From Topomyia yanbarensis (lineage: Eukaryota; Arthropoda; Insecta; Diptera; Culicidae), in the NCBI RefSeq assembly GCF_030247195.1, contig NC_080671.1, positions 415,658,044 to 415,722,043 of the forward strand: DNA of 64,000 bases. Reading direction: 5' to 3'. Below the pieces are notes generated by a model. That model searched no databases. It saw only the letters and a list, made by a program, of their open reading frames with translations, and had not been told where the DNA came from. The first letter of the stretch is position 1. Each line of letters opens with the position of its first letter. Below, one piece after another: positions 1 to 10,945 of this stretch. The translations under genes and the position numbers were made by a program.

Positions 1-720
1 TCCATCAATGACTAGGTCTACGTTGTGTTATATTAGTTGCAATTTAATCGGGCATAATAAGCTAGAATTCCTTTTCCCTTTCCGGTGGACATCTACAATA
101 GTATCGGAGCAGACAAATTGACAACAGATTTCGAGACTATTCCGCAAATGTAAAACAATTTATTTATCGATTCAAAAAATTGGGTTCAAACCTAACCGTG
201 TAAAGCAATAGCTAGAATATAACTTTCGTCGAACCTAGTTCTAAGGCGAATGACTATTATGCTAATAACACATAGCATTGTGACCTAGCAGGATATGATT
301 ACAGTTGGTAACAAAGGAGATTGTTGCAATTCTACCATCTACGTCAAGCGGTACTGATTATGCTTAAAAACATTAGTTAAGCAGAATTATTGGCAACTTA
401 AAATACGTCGTCGAATGTAAAGACGCTTCATACATCACCTCAACATATATCAATAATGACAGTATTGAAAAAAAGGTATATGACCTGGCACCACGTACTA
501 GTTCCGCCGCTATCAAACCACTTATATCAAAATACGGAGAACTTGAATAGTGTTAAAGAAGATACTTGGAGTAAATTCTTCCCAGGACTTCGCAACGCCG
601 TTCGTTTGGTGAGAATGCGTCTGACAAAACCTATTCCTTCCTACTTGACCGACAGTTCAAGGTATTGCATATCCTCAACGAACACTGGTCACGTACCCAG
701 GGCAGATTCCTACGTGCCAA
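1..720. other. AT-rich sequence, no gene recognised
   Basis: No coding pattern, RNA gene or clear repeat is visible here. A 113-codon open frame (456-797, plus strand) runs into the inverted arm that begins near 721, and its last 24 codons are mirrored by an open frame on the other arm. It is therefore a by-product of the repeat and not a gene. Confidence 0.5.
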
Positions 721-1584
721 CACTGCACTATGGTCCCAAAGCTGTATTTTGGAAGACAAAACTGTTTGCGCCTAAACCGTTGGTTTTAGATATGTAGTAT
801 CTTCAGCAAACTTTCTTAGAACTTTCTTGCCAATTTTTTTTATATTAGTTGAATTAGGGTGGTCCTTGTGGTTATGGTGTTCAAAGGATCAACTTCTTAG
901 ATATGTAAAATTTAGCTACATAATGTTCTATAAAGTTATAAATCAATTAAATTGAAGCAAATTTTCTGAAGAAACTATGTGGCTATCTCTAATGGTTCAT
1001 GTGCTATGATTTTTGCAATATTTAAGGTAGGGTGGCTCTTTAAAAATTGGTTTTCTATTAATATCTTTTTATGTGTTAATTTCTCGCTAATACTTTGTTT
1101 TAGAGGTTTTTAGAACTTTTGTAAATACATATTTTTGCCGAAGCAATGAAGTTTCTATCTCTTTTGTTTGCATAGTTACAGGCGATTTTCAAAACAAAAA
1201 TGTTTTTTGTCAAAGCGATATATGTTCCAACATTGCAAATGGATTTTCAATCTTTTAATTTCATTTGAAAGATCGAAACTTTTGTAATTTTTGGTGAAAA
1301 AACTGCGGAAACGTTATTTCTGTAAAATAAATAATTAATTTTTGAAAATGGTGTATTTTTCAACAAAAATCGTTCATAACTTTTCAAACAGACGAGATAA
1401 TAACTTTGTTACTTCAGCAAAAATCTTCGCCATGCAAAGTTATAAAAGTGCTGCAAACAAAGTATTTACGATAAATCAATGTATGAAGTGACAAATGAAA
1501 AATAGTGATTTTAAGAGGTCACGTTTTCATCGCTCAATCTCTTATGGTAAAATCAACTGAGAAATAGTCAATGTGTGTTATAAT
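721..1584 (+). repeat. Left inverted arm of foldback
   Basis: This is the reverse complement of 2223-3086. The inner end is near AACTGAGAAATAGTCAATG; past it the two sides no longer pair. Confidence 0.85.
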
Positions 1585-2222
1585 GAAAATCTATTGAATA
1601 TGTGACACTGTTTGAAAACACAACATTTTACTGTACAACTACATGTTAGCGTGAATTCACAATAGTGTTAATAGCGTACTATAGTAAACTCTAAATAAAA
1701 GTTATCTATTACGGGGCCAATAAAGCAAGTACCGTCATCATGTATTATATAGATGCTAGGGAATTATGCTTTATGAGTTATTTTACCAATTCGCGGTTAG
1801 CGATTCTCAGACTTCTTACTTTTATTTGTTTTGAAGTAACAAAAAATTGAGAATCTTTCATTAACTTACCCACAGCCACTTACATTATAGTCGATAATTA
1901 ATTTATACTTTCAAACATTGCATAAATGCTGGAAAAGCATACAATAATTTCCGCTGCTATGAATAACAAACTCGTTTCAAGATTTTATTTTAAGATAACA
2001 AGACGTGAACTAAAATATTTTCTTTCTAGCACTCGTTTTGAGCACTAGTCCAAACCAAAAAGGATTTACTTAAGTGAGCATAGATAACTTTTGTTGGCCG
2101 ATTTAGAATTAACGATAGTTTGCAGCTAACACTACTGAAAATCCACTGTACTATTTAGATGTACGGTAGATTGTTCTTTCAAAAACTTTTATAAATCCAA
2201 TAGAATTGCCATGACATTCGGT

Positions 2223-3086
2223 ATTATCACACCCAATGACTAGTTCTCAGTTGATTTTACCATAAGAGATTGAGCGATGAAAACGTAACCTCTTAAAATC
2301 ACTATTTCTCATTTGTCACTTCATACATTGATTTATCGTAAATGGTTTGTTTGCAGCACTTTAATAACTTTGCATGGTGAAGATTTTTGCTGAAGTAACA
2401 AAGTTACTATCTCGTCTATTTGAAAAGTTATGAACGATTTTTGTTGAAAAATACACCATTTTCAAAAATTAATTATTTATTTTACAGAAATAATGCTCCC
2501 GCACTTTTTTCACCAAAAATTACAAAAGTTTCGATCTTTCAAATGAAATTAAAAGATTGAAAATCCATTTGCAATGTTGGAACATATATCGCTTTGAAAA
2601 AAAAACATTTTTGTTTTGAAAATCGCCTGTAACTATGTAAACAAAAGAGATAGAAACTTCATTGCTTCGGCAAAAATGTGTATTTACAAAAGTTCTAAAA
2701 ACCTCTAGAACAAAGTATTAGCGAAAAATTAACACATAAAAAGATATTAATAGAAAACCAATTTTTAAAGAGCCACCCTACCTTAAATATTGCAAAAATC
2801 ATAGCACATGAACCATTAGAGATAGCCACATAGTTTCTTCAGAAAAGTTGCTTCAATTTGATTGATTTATAACTTTGTAGAATATTATGTAGCTGAATTT
2901 TACATATCTAAGAAGTTGATACTTTGAACATCTTAACCACAAGGACCACCCTAATTCAACTAATATAAAAAAATTGGCAAGAAAGTTCTAAGAAAGTTTG
3001 TCAAAGATACTATATATCTAAAACCAACGGTTTAGGCGCAAGCAGTTTTGTCTTCCTAAATACAGCTTTGGGACCATAGTGCACTG
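2223..3086 (-). repeat. Right inverted arm of foldback
   Basis: This is the reverse complement of 721-1584. The arms differ by scattered substitutions and short indels, so the element is not a very recent insertion. Confidence 0.85.
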
Positions 3087-3524
3087 TGATCAACCGGTAC
3101 ACCACGGAAAACCTTGTGTAGAAGCTTCTAAGGGAATTCCATCTGTTAAGGCTTAGGCCGATATTGTCGCCGTATGCTAAACGGGTTGTTAAACCAAAGA
3201 CTGCGGACCGGGCAGTAACAAACACTAGCTCAACAACGTCAGGCCCAGTACCACTAAACCAACTGTTATTACCATCAGCGAAATAACGATTACACCAAAA
3301 ACCTCCAAACCATCAACCTACACCACCAATAAATAATCAAATTCCGATGATAAAGAATTTACAAGAACGACCCGTATGTACAAGAAACAAATAAAAACAT
3401 CCGACCGTGAGCATCATGAATGCAGTACCGATGACAACGTAGCTAATGTTCAACCACCAAGAAAGAGGACAACAAATCCCGATGGACTGGTATTTTGAAA
3501 GCTGATTTTAATTTTTTTTTGGAG
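3087..3524. other. Spacer, no gene recognised
   Basis: Short unique-looking stretch, rich in C and A on the plus strand, between the foldback and the 3' end of RTE-A copy 1. No recognisable gene or repeat. Confidence 0.4.
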
Positions 3525-3596
3525 TTTGATGGGCAAAAATTCGCTTCGTTGAATCTACGCCGAGTGAAGAATTCTCCTCCGCTGGACCCGGTCCTA

Positions 3597-3980
3597 GGCC
3601 AATCTCTTCCAGTCACCCTGGACATTGAGTGTTTTTAGGTCCTCTTGCACTGCAAACAGCCATCGTGTATGCGGCCTGCCACGGGGTCGTCGGCCTCTTC
3701 CCGGTTCTCTACTGAATACTACCTTCGCCTGTCGTTCTTCCGGCATTCGTGCCACATGACCAACCCACCGCAGCCTGCCGTTTTTTATTAGCTTGACAAT
3801 ATCCACTTCTTTATATACTTGGTATAACTCGTGATTCGTGCGACGCCGCCAGATGCCATTTTCTTCTTTACGGCCGAGTATTATACGCTCGAAGACACCA
3901 AACGCTCTACGATCAACTTCCTTTAACGTCCACGTTTCATGGCCATACAAGGCAACCGGAACTATCAATGTCTTGTACAA
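3597..3980 (-). pseudogene. RTE-A copy 1: C-terminal domain
   Basis: A 128-codon frame contains LIVPVALYGHETWTLKEVD, then GIWRRRTNHELYQVYK and RLRWVGHVARMPEER. This is the conserved domain after the reverse transcriptase in RTE-like polyproteins. It overlaps the end of the RT frame (3965) in another frame, so a frameshift near 3970-3990 separates them. The stretch ends at QGDWKRLA; copy 4 continues with QDRVQWRRILHSA, so the last codons here are shifted or lost. Confidence 0.8.
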
Positions 3981-4900
3981 CGCGAATTTTGTCTTCGTCT
4001 GTAAACTCGGGACTTCAGCTGACTACGAAGTCCGTAAAAAGCCCTATTTGCAGCTGCAAGACGCGCGGTAACATCATTATCGCAAGTCACTAAAGTTCCA
4101 AGGTACACAAATTCTTCCACTACTTCAAATTTATCACCACCTAACCCCACTTCACCACCAACATCACTATTAGACCCACGTATTCTTCCAGCTATCATGT
4201 ACTTCATCTTTCTGGTGTTGATTGTGAGACCAATTCTTGCTATCTCCCTTGTAAAAGGCACGAATGCCTCTTCCACGGCTCGGCGGTCGATTCCAATGAT
4301 ATCAATATCGTCCGCAAATTCTAGGAGCATATGCGACCGATTGACGATGGTACCGTTCCTTTGCACGCCTGCTCTCATGATGCCACCTTCAAGTGCAATG
4401 TTGAACAGCAAGTTTGACAGCGCATCATTCTGCTTCAATCCGACAAAGGTTACGAAGGACGTCGAAATCTCATCCGCAACCCGAACACTTGATTTCGATC
4501 CATCCAGCCTAATCAGTTTCATCGGGAAACCATGTTCTACCATTATCTGCCATAACTCGTTTCTTTTCACTGAATCGTACGCCGCTTTGAAATCAATATG
4601 ATGCAAGTTGTATTCCCGGAATTTATCTAGGTTCTGTCGCAGGGTAAACATTCGATATGTTGTTGATCGGCCTTTACGAAAACCACGTTGGTATTCGCCG
4701 ACGAAAGACTCCTCCAACGTCCTCAATCTGTTGAACAGAATACGTGACATACTTTTGTACGCCGAATTGAGGAGCGATATTCCTCGATAATTGGCGCACA
4801 CCAGTCTGTGTCCCTTTTTGTATAACGGACAAATGAGGCCCTCTTGCCAGTAATCAAGTAGTTCTTCTTCTTCCCATACCTTCAAAAGAGTACGGTGAAG
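3965..4900 (-). pseudogene. RTE-A copy 1: reverse transcriptase domain
   Basis: A 306-codon frame (3965-4885) carries the RT landmarks: NYRGISLL at residues 32-39, DFKAAYDSV at 98-106, GLKQNDALS at 149-157 and FADDIDII at 190-197. The two aspartates of FADD coordinate catalytic metal in active enzymes. Copy 4 has GLKQGDALS, so the glycine of this QGD motif has changed to asparagine here. Compared with copy 4, two short in-frame deletions are visible: LQTHHLFVDFK has become LHHIDFK, and LIRLIRATLEGSK has become LIRLDGSK. A stop separates this frame from the upstream linker near 4900. The change in the motif and the deletions suggest the enzyme would be inactive. Confidence 0.85.
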
Positions 4901-4903
4901 TAT

Positions 4904-5650
4904 TTAGTGCAGCTGCTCACTACCGTGTTTGAAAAGTTCGACCTGGAGGTCGTCCTTTCCAGCAGCCTTACAGTTATTGAGCTTTTTGATTGCCTTTTTA
5001 ACCTCTTCTAGCGGCGGAGGCTCCCCAGCTTGTCCATCGTCACTTATCCTTATTCTGTTCGTTGACGCGCTAACATTCTCTCCATTCAACAATGTCTCGA
5101 AGTGCTCTCTCCACCTGGCTGCTACCATAGTTTTATCTGTCAGCAAGTTACCTTCACGGTCATTGCACATGACGGGAGACGGCGCTGTTTTTCTCCGTAC
5201 GCCATTGACAGTTTCATAAAATTTCCGCATATCATTTTGTTCCATACTGTTTTGCACCTCAGTAATGACGTTCTCCTCATACTGCTTTTTCTTTCTGCGG
5301 TGAATTCTTTTTTCGGCTCCTCTTGCTTCCTTGTACCGCTCTCTGTTCTGTCGGGTACCAGACACTATCATCCGGCTTCTGGCAGCATTTTTCTCATCCG
5401 TCACTCTCTGGCATTCCTCATCGAACCAACCGTTTCTGAGTCGTCTCTGAGCAGTACCTATTACTTCTCGCGCTGATGTGCTCACCGCTCCGCGGATTTA
5501 CTCCCACAGATTGTTGAGATTGTCGTCTACGTTGATTCCCCTTATTCGCTCATCAAGCTTCTGGCGGTACTCGTCCGTCACACCTTCTGCTGAGAAGCGC
5601 TGGATATTGAAACGCAACAGTCGCTGAGTTCTTGAGTTCGCTACGGTTGA
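4904..5650 (-). pseudogene. RTE-A copy 1: linker between endonuclease and RT
   Basis: A 193-codon frame (4904-5485) has GWFDEECQRVTDEKNAARSR, RQNRERYKEARGAEKR and ARWREHFETLLNGE, followed by LNNCKAAGKDDLQVELFKHG. All are typical of the region just before the RT core in RTE-like elements. Reading back past 5485 in the same frame gives a stop after NNLWE, then RTQRLLRFNIQRFSAEGVTDEYRQKL, which joins it to the endonuclease. The stop at about 5500 and a frameshift near 5650 break the original polyprotein. Confidence 0.8.
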
Positions 5651-6442
5651 TTACCGTGCTCGAATCTTACTGACAACGAGATAGTGATCAGAGTCGATAT
5701 TTGGTCCTCTGAAGGTCCTCACATCTATAACATCCGAGAAATGTCGGCTGTCTACCAGGACATGGTCTATTTGATTGCAAGTTTCGCCATTCGGGTGCAT
5801 CCAGGTGTGCTCACGGATGTCTTTACGTGCAAAGTAAGTGCTGCTGATGGCCATCCCTCTAGCTGCAGCGAAGGTCACGAGTCTCAGGCCGTTGTTATTG
5901 GTTACAGAGTGAAGGCTCTCCTTACCAATGATTGGACGGAAAAAGTCCTCTCTACCGACCTGAGCGTTGGTGTCCCCGATAACAATTTTCACGTCATGCT
6001 TTGGGCACTCTCCGTAGGTTTTGTCGAGACATTCGTAAAACGCGTCCTTGACGTCGTCGGGTTTATCGTTTGTCGGTGCATAGATGTTGATAACCAATAC
6101 ACAGATTCGCTCGCTAACCGGTTTCCACCTTATAACACGCTTCATCTGCTTTCCGATCACTATGAAACCAACTCCACGTTCTGCCTTTTCGCCGCCGCTA
6201 TAGTAGACGCTGTATTTGACAGAAGTGTTGGTGATGGGATTCACCGTCCTGAATTCACGTTCTCCAGTTCTAGGCCACCGCACCTCCTGAATCGCAGCCA
6301 CGCTCACTCCAACCGTCTGCAGTTCCCGAGCCAAAAGACTCACTCGTCCGTGTTCATTCAAAGTCCTGTTTCCAATCATTGACCTTATTTCGTAGCCCGG
6401 TCGGTTGCCGAAAGTATCGTTCGTTTTTCTTTTCTTCTCCAC
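5651..6442 (-). pseudogene. RTE-A copy 1: APE-type endonuclease domain
   Basis: This open 263-codon frame has the landmarks of apurinic-like endonucleases of non-LTR elements in order: QEVRW at residues 52-56, NIYAPTND at 119-126, GDTNAQVG at 156-163, NQIDHVLV at 223-230 and SDHYLV at 251-256. In active elements the enzyme nicks target DNA to prime reverse transcription. Insect gene sets often carry such pieces under the name craniofacial development protein 2-like; it should not be taken as a host gene. The domain itself looks undamaged, but it is cut off from the RT by a frameshift and a stop. Confidence 0.85.
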
Positions 6443-6765
6443 TTTTCGTGGTAAGTGGGAGGGTTCGGTAGGCTACCTTACCGGGGTCGCGCTACCTACA
6501 TTGCGCTGGTGGGGCTGCCACCTTAGGGATAGCTGACGCGATACAGCATTTCATACTCAACCGCTGGATGCCAGAACAGACGCTGTTTGAGCCGCACCTC
6601 CTTAGTGAACAAACGCTCGGGACGTACCTCCTCAATCTAGCTGAAGTCAGAAGGACAACCGTGCCCAGGCTGCACTACCAGCTAAGCACACAACTCTTAG
6701 CTGGCGGTCGTTGTAATCATATGACCCGGGGAAGTATGATATAGGGACTTGTGAGGACCAGAGCT
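6443..6765 (-). other. Probable 5' untranslated leader of RTE-A copy 1
   Basis: The sequence is GC-richer than the flanks and lies directly upstream of the endonuclease frame. A block near 6577-6610 (GACGCTGTTTGAGCCGC) resembles 14,328-14,346 next to another RTE-A remnant, which supports membership of the element. Confidence 0.5.
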
Positions 6766-6773
6766 ATGTTAGA

Positions 6774-6787
6774 CAGTGGCGGCGCTA
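6774..6787 (+). repeat. Left terminal inverted repeat of hAT element
   Basis: CAGTGGCGGCGCTA, preceded by the 8-bp target duplication ATGTTAGA at 6766-6773. Confidence 0.85.
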
Positions 6788-7234
6788 GGCTTTTTGCCGC
6801 TCGGGGCTAAAAGTTAAATTTGCCGCCCTCTTACATATTTCTGACTAACCAAACTATCTCATCAATACAGCTTTTCGTGGTGGTGCATATATTGCACCTA
6901 AAAACAATTTATTTTTGTATTAAGCGTTCAATAATGAAACACTTTTTTTATCCATTTGAAATCAACAGAATAAAACGTATTCGAACTTGACCAAGTAGCT
7001 TTGCGACAGCGTTTGGTATTAATCATGGTGAGCACAGTGAGGTTACACCTCTGTTCACAAAGTCGCACTTAACCGTTGTGTCCAACAGCGAACTCCTTTG
7101 CAGATTTTAATTCATGAAATTCTATTGACATCTTAGAATAATTCCAAGCATTGCTTTTGTGGAAAAAAACTACTAATGATACAGTGATCGGGGATTTGAG
7201 GAAGGGCTTTTGGATTTATTTAACACGTAACAAC

Positions 7235-7745
7235 CCGGCAGGGTACCCGAGTACCCCCAAAACGGAACTACTCGTAGCTATGGCATTTTTCTCAAATATA
7301 GACACATTTCGATGTTTTGAATTCCAGAACTCAACTACTTTTAGAATCTGTATAAACGCATCTGGTTCACGGTTATTCGGATTTCTGAGGTAAGTTCCAA
7401 TACTAGGATATAAAATGCATAATAATATAATTGAGCCCGCAATGCTCTTTCCGGAGCAGGTACCCGCAAGGCCGTGAGTGACCGTTCCGAGGTCAAATCG
7501 TCATATGGTCCCACAACGATAAGAACCCTCCGAAATAATTCAAAGGTTACAAATTGGTTCTCAGTACTGGAATATCCTTCCGGAAATCCGGATTAGCGGG
7601 ATTAACCAGATATATTCGTTGCGATCAATTTCATGGATTCTAAAAGTGGATGATTTCCTGAATTCAAAACATCTAAAAGTGTCCTAAATCGATTAAACAT
7701 TGACATAGCTACAAACATTCGAATCTGCGGGTATCCGGTGTCGGC
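7235..7745. mobile_element. Foldback repeat nested in the hAT element
   Basis: Positions about 7240-7400 and 7560-7745 pair as diverged inverted arms. Shared landmarks are GTAGCTATG, GATGTTTTGAATTC, CACTTTTAGAATC or CTACTTTTAGAATC, and ATTCGGATTTC or ATCCGGATTTCC. The spacer of about 160 bp has no open frame. The element's ends are not sharp and no target duplication was found. Confidence 0.6.
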
Positions 7746-8099
7746 CTGTTTTCTTTTTGTTGGACACATAACGGATAATCTGTGGGCTATCATCACCTTC
7801 TGCAGCGAAATGAGAAGCTTCTGACCAGATAGGAGTTTTGTGCAGGTGTAACAAGCCGTCCGGAAACACAGTTTTGCGTACGGATCGGATCAATTAAGTC
7901 ATGCTACGAAAAAAGAGTGCTATTGGAAATTTGGAACTGTAAGTTGCTTGGCTTCGTAACTTCGGGGTCGTAGCACTGCAGAAACTTTGCTCGGCAGGAC
8001 AAAAGGTGTGAAAAAGCTAGCATCGAACAGCCACATTCTTCCAGGGAGGCGGCACAACAAACAAGCTGGGTTTTATGGTGCTAGACAAGATTCGCCCAC

Positions 8100-9180
8100 G
8101 CTTGCTCAAGTAACAGCAAGAGAATGTGTGTAATGTCAAGCAAAAGCCCGTTTCTTCAACTACCGTATCTTCAACGTTCACAGGCCACACGAAGCGAGGC
8201 TAGCGAACGACAAAGACGCATTTTAGGCGGATCTGGAGCGTTTCTATGATAGCTGCTCACGATGGGATGTTACACTGATTTACGGCGACATAAACGACCA
8301 GATAGGTCAGCAGGTACAAACCGATGAACGAACCGGACAGTCTGCATTCCGCTAAGAACGACAACGGCCAACGATACGTGATCTTTACAACCACAGAAAT
8401 GTTAGTACAACACTCGTGAGCATGGACGCCGACGCTCAACATCTGGCAGCTACGCTGGTGCTGCGGAAATACGTACAGAAGCTGGAGACGGCACTACCAA
8501 CGGAAGAATAGGTCGGTGTGACTACTCTTGATGGCTGGAGCAACTTATGAAGTACTATAGGTAGCACTACTGAGATGAAGAGAAGAATACGGTATTCGGA
8601 ACGAGGCGATAGAGCTATACGACGATAATAAGACAAGGAAGTTTTACGAGTTGGTGAATCGCTCTCGCGAATGTGTCACGCGAGATATGTTTGAAATTAT
8701 CGATAGGTGGAAGCAGTATTATGACAATCATCTAAATGGCGAATCAGTAGAGGTTGATAGTAGTGCGCTAATCAGCCCGTAGACGCGCGCAGCTTACGAC
8801 AGATTCCCACCACCGAATCTAATTGAGGATCAGAAGGAAATCATATGGTTGAAGAATAATAAAGATTAACTGCCATGTGACAGAGGAGGCAATTGGGTAG
8901 AGCACTCCACCGGGCGATTTAGAAGACTTAAGAGAAAGAGATTTTACCGGAGGATTTTATGGTGAGCATGGTGACCGCCGATGAGCCCACCAGCAGAGAA
9001 ATTCAGAGATGTATTCTGGCAGGTACTTTAGGCTCGGGTTTTCGGTCGAATAAAAAGTACGATACGGTACGAAGCAAACCAGCTACAAAATGTTCATTGA
9101 GCTGGCTGGCCAATGGGCTATGCAGACCCGTAGTGTGTGGTTGGTCAGGTTGACCCCCGCCAAGGGCGCCAAACTTAGAG
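8100..9180 (+). pseudogene. Decayed RTE-B retrotransposon, copy 1, 5' part
   Basis: On the plus strand, degraded but recognisable pieces of the second RTE-like family follow one another. There is an endonuclease core at about 8270-8310 (IYGDINDQIGQQ, compare GDLNAQVGQ). A linker sits near 8630-8770 (NKTRKFYELVNRSRE and IDRWKQYYDNHLNGE, compare VIERWKQHFDEHLNGE in the copy at 53 kb). At 8950-9020, VTADEPTSREIQRCILAG matches VTADNNTSREIRRRIISG from the C-terminal part of RTE-B. The core RT is missing, so a large internal deletion joined the RT entrance to the C-terminal region. Many stops and shifts make it non-functional. Confidence 0.65.
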
Positions 9181-9189
9181 GGACGCTGA

Positions 9190-10185
9190 AATCTGCAATG
9201 TTTTCCAATTGAAAATAACGAAAATTGTTGCAAAGTTAACGCTCGTTTTCATAGTTGCATCGCAACAAAAAGGGACATATATTTGATAATTGGGCAGTAA
9301 AGCCGGCCACTTCTTCAAAATTGTAGCAAAAACCATGAACAAAGTTAGATCGTTTATCAGCGAGAAGATAACTTACTTTTTGGTGTTTCTTGAAACACTG
9401 GAAGCTCTTAAAATTCCAAAACCTGGAGCTGTTTGCTTCGGTTCTGTGTCAGCGCGTCCTGTAGCTGTTATATTCGGTCGTTCATGACAAATGTTTTTAC
9501 CTTTACAACAAATCTCGTTCGACTACTGTTTTTAGGAGCAGTAACAGATGTCTCACGCTGGTGATCGTCAGAGTCATACTCTTTCCGAACCAAGAGAGCA
9601 TAACGACTTGTCGTGGTGAGACGTGGCTTTCTTTAGTATTTCTGTAAAAAGTGCTTAGAGCGGCTTTGATTGGATTTTGATTCTCTGCATACTTGTCACT
9701 CACAGTTTTATTACTATAAAGGCCTATTTGCCTTTATTTAGTGCAAAACATGACGCGCGGTACGAACCTTGTAAAGAACAAATCCAACACAGCGATACTG
9801 CTGAAGAATACGAGTTTGAAGGGACATACAATTTTGTTCCGTCCTGTGCGATTGTCATTCAAAATCTTCACGCACTGGAGAAAGCGATCCTTGAAACAAC
9901 CAACCGCTTTACCTCACGCATCACCTCATCGAAACGGTAACAACACCATCGATCTCAACTATGTAAACCGACATTTAGATGCTGTCAGTCTGTCATAATG
10001 TCTCCAATTGATGGTTTCGATTTTCCATGGATTTTCTAAAAAATAATTTTCGTGCTTTTTTATAAGTCTTCATATTTCGATATCTTGATTTACCTTATAA
10101 ACTAAGTGCAGATAAGTCATAAAGTAAGCCAAGATAAGTGTGCGATTTTCAGTTACACACTCAATTATTGTTCGAAAGTCGAACA
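9190..10185. other. Unassigned interior of the hAT element
   Basis: This separates two parts of the decayed RTE-B copy and is probably a later insertion or unrelated filler. Overlapping open frames of 87 and 85 codons at 9677-9998 resemble nothing I recognise and compete on the same bases. Treat as non-coding. Confidence 0.35.
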
Positions 10186-10189
10186 AAAA

Positions 10190-10530
10190 TGGAAAGTCAA
10201 AGTGGTGTTCAGGGCACAAAACTGTGACTCCGCCAAGAGCATGAGAAGATCACTTTGTGGCTCTGGGACCATACTATCCATCATTCACACAGCAAAATAT
10301 ACGAGGCTGTGGTGAGTTGGGTACGTCGTTAATGTCACGGACGACAACCCGGTAAAAATGGTTCCCGAAACTAATCCTACTGGCACAAGTAGCCACAACG
10401 AGCAAGGTAGGTCGGCCACGATGGAGGGAACCTGAAGAGTCCTCGTGCTCTGCGAAGCTGGGGACAAACGGCAATTAACGGAGTGAGCTAGAGACGACAT
10501 ATTGATACAGCACAGGGCATGCTAGTATTA
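10190..10530 (+). pseudogene. Decayed RTE-B copy 1, 3' part
   Basis: Around 10,340-10,440 the plus strand gives DDNPVKMVPETNPTGT followed by a RGRPRWREP-like stretch with frameshifts. This corresponds to PDNNPAKMVFANDPVGTRRRGA in RTE-B copy 3. It fits the position and strand expected for the 3' end of the fragment at 8100-9180, with about 1 kb of other sequence in between. Confidence 0.5.
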
Positions 10531-10854
10531 GACTGATTGGTATTTCGCCGTTGTCAAAAAACAATTGCAATTACAAGAGTTGGAAATTCTCAAAAGTTTG
10601 CAAACGTTTTTGAAATTAAATAAAACGCCATATAGCGTGTGGGATATGTTTGCCACAATTAGACGGTGTTAATATAAACATATGAAAAAAATTAACATCA
10701 AATTTATTTTCAATTACAGCAGTAAGAATCCAATTTCTCTGGTTCCTGTTCCTTATTTGGTCAGCGTTAAGCCAAACTGAACTGAGCGCCATAATTTTTT
10801 TCTATTATTTTTCATGTTAAAATGCATTTTAGATAACTTACTCTTAATACTACA

Positions 10855-10945
10855 TTCACACTACGAGTTAAAACGTGTTTTAACGCTATCTTGATGACTT
10901 TTTTTTGTTGCCAATTATTAAAACATTATAACTCTGTAGTGTGAA
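10855..10945. repeat. Short inverted-repeat hairpin
   Basis: TTCACACTACGAGTTAAAAC at 10,855 pairs with AACTCTGTAGTGTGAA ending at 10,945, with a loop of about 30 bp. It may be the remains of a very short MITE. It lies inside the hAT element. Confidence 0.55.

Larger units (their letters stand above)
721..3086. mobile_element. Foldback element with 864-bp inverted arms
   Basis: Positions 721-1584 and 2223-3086 are reverse complements of each other with scattered mismatches and small gaps; both arms are 864 bp. The outer ends read CACTGCACTATGGTCCCAAA on the left and, reversed, CAGTGCACTATGGTCCCAAA on the right. The CAGTG start resembles hAT-type ends, but the 8 bp next to each end (CGTGCCAA and TGATCAAC) do not match, so no target duplication supports this. 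The 638-bp centre (1585-2222) is not inverted and has no open frame of note. The element is non-autonomous: no transposase frame is visible. It could be a MITE/foldback element or an inverted duplication; the regular arms favour a mobile element. Confidence 0.8.
3525..6765 (-). mobile_element. RTE-like non-LTR retrotransposon (RTE-A, copy 1), nearly full length, mutated
   Basis: On the minus strand this 3.2-kb block reads, in order: an untranslated leader (6765-6443), an APE-type endonuclease, a linker, a reverse transcriptase with an intact FADD, and the C-terminal region with the GHVARMPEER signature. The order and motifs fit RTE-like elements, which lack RNase H. Frameshifts and stops split the single expected frame into four pieces, so it is inactive as read. 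The 3' end is set by comparison with copy 4 at 51,183, where homology stops at the same place (TTGAYGGGCAA). The 5' end touches the hAT target duplication at 6766, so the leader may continue beyond that insertion at 11,533. Confidence 0.85.

Noticed and set aside
456..797. 113-codon open frame on the plus strand as a gene
   Set aside because: Its 3' part is inside the foldback arm, and the same peptide appears on the mirrored arm; the 5' part has no recognisable domain.
4197..4790. Plus-strand open frames opposite the RTE-A reverse transcriptase
   Set aside because: They are the antisense of well-recognised RT coding sequence; the same applies to plus-strand frames at 4929-6382, 33,211-34,109, 50,115-52,363 and 52,971-53,739.
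9677..9998. Two overlapping 85-87-codon frames inside the hAT element as transposase remnant
   Set aside because: No hAT catalytic or dimerisation motif is visible and the two frames compete for the same bases.
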